From NCBI RefSeq assembly GCF_014222285.1, contig NZ_JACKZS010000007.1, positions 1 to 64,000 of the forward strand: DNA of 64,000 nt, given 5' to 3'. This DNA comes from Nostoc sp. UCD121 (GTDB taxonomy: Bacteria; Cyanobacteriota; Cyanobacteriia; Cyanobacteriales; Nostocaceae). Shown here piece by piece: positions 60,696-64,000 of this stretch; position 1 is the stretch's first letter, and every line of letters starts with the position of its first letter. The position numbers and the translations under genes were made by a program. The notes beneath the pieces are model-generated. The model was not told the origin of the DNA. It saw only the letters and a list, made by a program, of their open reading frames with translations, and ran no database searches.

Positions 60696-61784
60696 ATGCA
60701 GAATAAACCGAGAAAAATCATCAACACTAACACTTCTACTGGCGAGCCCAATCGTGGTAAACCTATAAAAATTAAGGGTAAGCGTGTTGTTAATAATCCC
60801 ACTCGCAACCCCCGGAAAATAGATAGTAACCCTATCTCTGTTGCTAATCCCACTCGCAATCCCCGGAAAATAGATAGCAACCCCATTTCTGTTGCTCCCA
60901 TTCGCAATCCCCGGAAAATAGATAGCAACCCCATTTCTGGCAATTCCCGACAACGAAATAGCAGCTTCTCTCAGCCGCCTGTATCTACACAACCAATAGA
61001 AGAAGATAACGATCTCATCTACGGTCGTCATCCAGTATTGAGCGCATTGCAAAAACAGCGCAATCTTAACCGCATCTGGATTACGACCCGTCTGCGCTAC
61101 GATCCCAGCTTTCACCATTTTCTGCTGCAAGCTAAGGAAAATGGCACCGTTATTGATGAGGTTGAACCCAAGCGCTTAGACTATCTCACCAATGGGGCGA
61201 ATCATCAAGGTGTGGCAGCACAAACTGCTCCCTATGGCTATATCGAATTAGCCGATCTCATTGAACAGTCTAAATCTGTAACCGATCCCGTTATTGTCGT
61301 GGCTGACGGAATTACTGATCCCCACAACTTAGGAGCAATTATTCGCACCGCCGAAGCAATAGGCGCTCAAGGATTGGTAATTCCCCAAAGACGGGCATCT
61401 GGGATCACTTCCACTGTCATGAAAGTAGCAGCAGGCGCTTTAGAAAACTTTGCTGTATCTAGAGTTGTTAACCTTAGCCGCGCCTTAGAAGAATTAAAAG
61501 AAGCTGGCTTTTGGATTTATGGTACTGCTGCAAGTGGAAGCGAACCCGTGCATACTGTTAATTTTAAAGGCCCAATCGTTTTGGTAATCGGTTCAGAAGG
61601 CGAAGGTCTGGGTATGTTGACTCAACGTTCCTGTGATTTCTTGGTATCGATTCCTCTGCAAGGTAAGACTCCTAGCCTGAATGCCTCTGTCGCAGCAGGG
61701 ATGGCGCTTTATGAAATTTATCGTCAGCGATCGCAAAATACGCTGTACTTAGATAAGTTACAAAAAATTTCTTTGAAAAAATAA
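60696..61784 (+). CDS. rlmB: TrmH/SPOUT-family 23S rRNA 2'-O-methyltransferase (RlmB-like)
   Basis: 362 residues. Substrate-binding domain from [13 protein letters not shown] (about 105), SPOUT catalytic domain with [31 protein letters not shown] and [20 protein letters not shown], the knotted SAM site. The first 100 residues are a basic extension containing three near-identical copies of [11 protein letters not shown] from a DNA tandem repeat. In RlmB the methylated base is a 23S guanosine in the peptidyl-transferase region; the target here is assumed from family. Confidence 0.93.
   Translation: MQNKPRKIINTNTSTGEPNRGKPIKIKGKRVVNNPTRNPRKIDSNPISVANPTRNPRKIDSNPISVAPIRNPRKIDSNPISGNSRQRNSSFSQPPVSTQPIEEDNDLIYGRHPVLSALQKQRNLNRIWITTRLRYDPSFHHFLLQAKENGTVIDEVEPKRLDYLTNGANHQGVAAQTAPYGYIELADLIEQSKSVTDPVIVVADGITDPHNLGAIIRTAEAIGAQGLVIPQRRASGITSTVMKVAAGALENFAVSRVVNLSRALEELKEAGFWIYGTAASGSEPVHTVNFKGPIVLVIGSEGEGLGMLTQRSCDFLVSIPLQGKTPSLNASVAAGMALYEIYRQRSQNTLYLDKLQKISLKK
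60795..60938 (+). repeat. Three tandem 51-bp units encoding the RlmB N-terminal extension
   Basis: Copies at 60795-60845, 60846-60896 and a 42-base partial at 60897-60938, built on CGGAAAATAGATAG with few changes. The unit is a multiple of three, so copy number can vary without frameshift. Confidence 0.85.
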
Positions 61785-61870
61785 CAGTAACAGAGTATAA
61801 AGAAATGTAAAAGATAATAAAGCACCATATCGTTTAACACCCTGTAGACGTTTATAAATCGGCGAAAAAC

Positions 61871-62173
61871 ATGAAAACCCTTTGGCATAACCTCAAGGAA
61901 GTGTTGATTAACACATTCGAATCCATCGGCCTAGCTTGGTGGGTAGAGATTGTGACGCAAAATCCCCGGTGTACTTACTACTTTGGGCCATTTCTGACTT
62001 CTTCTGATGCAAAATTTTCAAGCATTGGATACATAGAAGATTTAGAAGTCGAAGGAGCTACGGGAATTACTATGCGTGTCAAACGTTGCAAACCTAATAC
62101 CTTAACAATTGCTGAAGACTTGGGGGAAAGATTTGACCGCAAAGTACAGCCTGCCTTTGGCGGTCAGATTTAA
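61871..62173 (+). CDS. DUF1816-family protein
   Basis: 100 residues: WWVEIVTQNPRCTYYFGPF, then a Leu/Glu/Gly-rich segment and RVKRCKPNTLTI near the C-terminus. I recognise this as the cyanobacterial DUF1816 pattern, small soluble proteins sometimes grouped with phycobilisome linker-like domains. No membrane segment. Function not established. Confidence 0.82.
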   Translation: MKTLWHNLKEVLINTFESIGLAWWVEIVTQNPRCTYYFGPFLTSSDAKFSSIGYIEDLEVEGATGITMRVKRCKPNTLTIAEDLGERFDRKVQPAFGGQI

Positions 62174-62190
62174 GTTAGGCGAAAATCAAG

Positions 62191-62272
62191 ATAATTCGTA
62201 ATTCGTAATTCGTAATTCGTAATTCGTAATGGGCTTCTCTACGAGACGCTAACGTAATTTCGAGTTCTAATT
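62191..62272. repeat. AATTCGTAATTCGTA ladder repeat
   Basis: Five CGTAATT units followed by a hairpin centre GGGCTTCTCTACGAGACGCT. Same family as at 32748 and 37540. Confidence 0.7.
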
Positions 62273-62307
62273 GCGAATTATGTGATTCTGAGGTAAAAAC
62301 TCTGGGA

Positions 62308-63156
62308 CTATTGAATACCAATTACCTGCGGATGTTCTTCCAGCCAATGGTCAATGTCATTCAGCACCTGCTGGGGGACTTCCCACGGGAAAAGATGGGC
62401 GGTGTTTGAATAGCACTTCCACTGAGAATTTTGGAGGTGTTGAGCAGTTTGTAAACTGGAATCAGATGTGATGTGGCGGTCTTGAGCGCCAGCAAGTACC
62501 AAACTAGGACATTGGATTTGTGGCAAATCTGGAACCCGATTGTATCCCGATTGAATTGCACTATAGAGGGCGCGAGTAGCAGCAGAAGAGGTTTGCAGAT
62601 AAGCTGGTACTGCTTCTTTGGCGATATAGTTGTAAGTTGTGGATGTATGTTGTTGGACTAAGTAGCGGAAAAGCGATCGCTTGCCAAAAGTTTCAATATT
62701 CCATCGCCAACTCGGTTTTATATAGTTTAATAAGCCAGCAACGCCAGTATATAAATTATCCTGCCAACTTATCGGAGGATGACTACCAAGGGGTTTTGCG
62801 GCTGTCGCCACCAAAATCAGCCCAGTAACGCGCTCTGGTAAACGCAATGCCAGTTCCATTGCCAGAATGCCCCCAAGTGACCATCCCAATACTAGGCATT
62901 TTTCAATATTTAAGCGATCTAGTAGCGCTTCTAAGTCAGTTAAATGGTCAGTCATATCAAAATTGCCATTCCAGCGACTTTTGCCATATCCGCGTAAATC
63001 AGGGGCAATAGTCTGATAGCGTTTTGATAAATGATTGGTGAACACAGAAAGACTACGACCACTACCAGGATGACCATGTAAGCCCAATATGGGGAATCCT
63101 TGACCTTGGATGTAAACATTGAGACGTGCAGCAGGGGTAGGATGGCGATCGCTCAT
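62308..63156 (-). CDS. Alpha/beta-fold hydrolase
   Basis: 282 residues. Oxyanion-region HGHPGSGRSL, nucleophile elbow GWSLGG (Ser), LVLAGAQDRHIT (Asp) and NTAHLFPWE (His) give a full catalytic triad. Cytosolic, of the epoxide hydrolase/haloperoxidase-like general type. Substrate unknown. Its ATG overlaps the stop of a 32-codon frame just upstream (TAATG), suggesting translational coupling. Confidence 0.88.
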   Translation of the reverse strand: MSDRHPTPAARLNVYIQGQGFPILGLHGHPGSGRSLSVFTNHLSKRYQTIAPDLRGYGKSRWNGNFDMTDHLTDLEALLDRLNIEKCLVLGWSLGGILAMELALRLPERVTGLILVATAAKPLGSHPPISWQDNLYTGVAGLLNYIKPSWRWNIETFGKRSLFRYLVQQHTSTTYNYIAKEAVPAYLQTSSAATRALYSAIQSGYNRVPDLPQIQCPSLVLAGAQDRHITSDSSLQTAQHLQNSQWKCYSNTAHLFPWEVPQQVLNDIDHWLEEHPQVIGIQ

Positions 63157-63254
63157 TACTTGCCATTCTCCCGTCTAGTTAACACAGCGATCACTTCAGT
63201 CCTTTGTGCTGTCCGCTCTATAATCGCCTCAATCTGTCCTAACCTTTCTTGCAT
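63156..63254 (-). CDS. Possible small coupled protein
   Basis: A 32-residue helical frame, MQERLGQIEAIIERTAQRTE and on to RRENGK, whose TAA overlaps the ATG of the hydrolase. Charged and coiled-coil-like. The overlap and codon make-up favour a real gene, but its size leaves doubt. Confidence 0.4.
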   Translation of the reverse strand: MQERLGQIEAIIERTAQRTEVIAVLTRRENGK

Positions 63255-63310
63255 AGTAGTTCGTTATATTATTCTTCTTGACAGATGATAAATGACCAAT
63301 AACTAAGATA

Positions 63311-64000
63311 TTAAGAAATTGGTTCAAAAACCATTTGAGGGATCAACACTTCATCTTGTAATTGCCCAATACCTAAAAAACGAGTTTCTTCATCATAAAC
63401 TCGCACTATTGTAGGAACATCAAAACTTAGAGAAATTCGCTGACCTTGACACCACTTTTGAGCAGATGTTGCTGCTAAAGTAACAGATGACAGATGTTGT
63501 AAGGCTGCATCTGGACAAACGGGTTGAAATATTCCGGCTTGTAGTTGTGCTTCTAAATCAGTCAAGGTGAAACTATCGGTTAAATTGAAACCACTACTTT
63601 CGGTACGGATTAAAGCCGCAAGAGTACCACCAGTTTCTAAGTTTGCACCCAAGTCACGAGCGATCGCTCTAATATATGTACCAGAACCGCAAGCGATCGC
63701 CACATCCAATTCCGGGAAATCTCCTTCTCTCCAGTCCAAAATATCTATCCGAAAAACTTCCACTGTTCGCACTGGAACTTCTACCGTTTTGCCTTGGCGT
63801 GCTAAATCGTAGAGACGTTTACCATCCACTTGGATTGCACTGTAAATAGGTGGTATTTGCTCAATTTTGCCTTTAAATTGTGCTAATGCAGTTTTTACCT
63901 CTGCCAAACTCAATCCAGCGCAAGGTTGAGAAGTGATGATTTCACCTTGCAAATCATCGGTTGTGGTACGCACACCCAGGCGAATAGTGGCTTTGTAAGC
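63311..64000 (-). CDS. truB: tRNA pseudouridine synthase B, 5' end outside window
   Basis: Forms pseudouridine 55 in tRNA T loops. The visible 230 residues start within the KATIRLGVRTTTDD segment and include PPIYSAIQVDGKRLYDLARQG, SGTYIRAIARDLG and a C-terminal region through VYDEETRFLGIGQL. The catalytic Asp lies upstream, beyond the window edge, so the gene is partial only because of the cut. Frame is open to the last base. Confidence 0.93.
   Translation of the reverse strand, partial: AYKATIRLGVRTTTDDLQGEIITSQPCAGLSLAEVKTALAQFKGKIEQIPPIYSAIQVDGKRLYDLARQGKTVEVPVRTVEVFRIDILDWREGDFPELDVAIACGSGTYIRAIARDLGANLETGGTLAALIRTESSGFNLTDSFTLTDLEAQLQAGIFQPVCPDAALQHLSSVTLAATSAQKWCQGQRISLSFDVPTIVRVYDEETRFLGIGQLQDEVLIPQMVFEPIS

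Noticed and set aside
60636..61130. 164-codon open frame antisense to mrnC-rlmB
   Set aside because: Its repeats (YFPGIA) are the reverse reading of the rlmB tandem repeat; no start signal.

Overview
The window looks like chromosome of a filamentous, Nostoc-type cyanobacterium. Evidence: very frequent GCGATCGC (HIP1) octamers, a high-light-inducible protein, a fused CbiE-CbiT cobalamin enzyme, a plant/cyanobacterial-type IspH, large multi-domain histidine kinases, and the intergenic repeat families usual in this group (AATTACG ladders, GGGACTGGGGA tracts, CGCAAAGGACG tracts). No rRNA operon, CRISPR array, intact transposase or ordinary stand-alone tRNA gene was seen.

Layout. 1-6.4 kb: a nitrilase-fold protein that appears to lack catalytic residues, two paralogues related to plant red chlorophyll catabolite reductase flanking an NmrA-type reductase, and a histidine kinase. 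6.4-15 kb: pbpC and a divergent alpha-2-macroglobulin lipoprotein. 15-31 kb: a GAF histidine kinase, cobL, a decayed toxin-antitoxin pair, ispH, an SGNH hydrolase, amt with an NtcA-type box, a YnfA-like protein, a 1573-residue phosphorelay kinase and small membrane/lipoproteins. 31-38 kb: the Ro/RNA-mimic region (below). 38-44 kb: aldehyde dehydrogenase, cyclase-family hydrolase, PAS/GAF kinase. 44.6-52 kb: a dynamin-like GTPase, an Hsp70/actin-like SrfB-type ATPase and a companion gene. 52-55.4 kb: HLIP, a cytochrome b protein and an AT-rich restriction-modification pair. 55.5-64 kb: housekeeping genes trpD, carA, a STAS protein with a probable ATT start, mrnC, rlmB, a DUF1816 protein, an alpha/beta hydrolase and the 3' part of truB.

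The outstanding region is 31.2-38.0 kb, all on the minus strand. It encodes a TROVE/Ro (Rsr) protein, an E1-like ThiF protein, a 66-residue ubiquitin-like candidate ending in glycine, a HEPN-like protein with an R-x4-H motif, and two unrecognised proteins. Between these genes lie six RNA elements with one shared scaffold: an outer stem, an asymmetric loop (CCYNAC / ACTT), a second stem, then ACATACTA. Each scaffold carries a different mimic of the translation machinery: the sarcin-ricin loop plus L11-binding GTPase centre of 23S rRNA; the 23S helix 69-71 region in permuted order; a circularly permuted tRNA; a tRNA with anticodon GAA; an anticodon hairpin with GCA; and a tRNA with an amber-type CUA loop nested in the anticodon position of a second tRNA. 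A further RNA resembles the tRNA-like domain of tmRNA. I infer a Ro ribonucleoprotein system using Y-RNA-like molecules that present translation-machinery baits or decoys. The sequence similarities and pairings are read directly; the function is not.

A second theme is intergenic repeat sequence that has entered coding regions in frame (pbpC, trpD, a histidine kinase, and the N-terminus of the macroglobulin).
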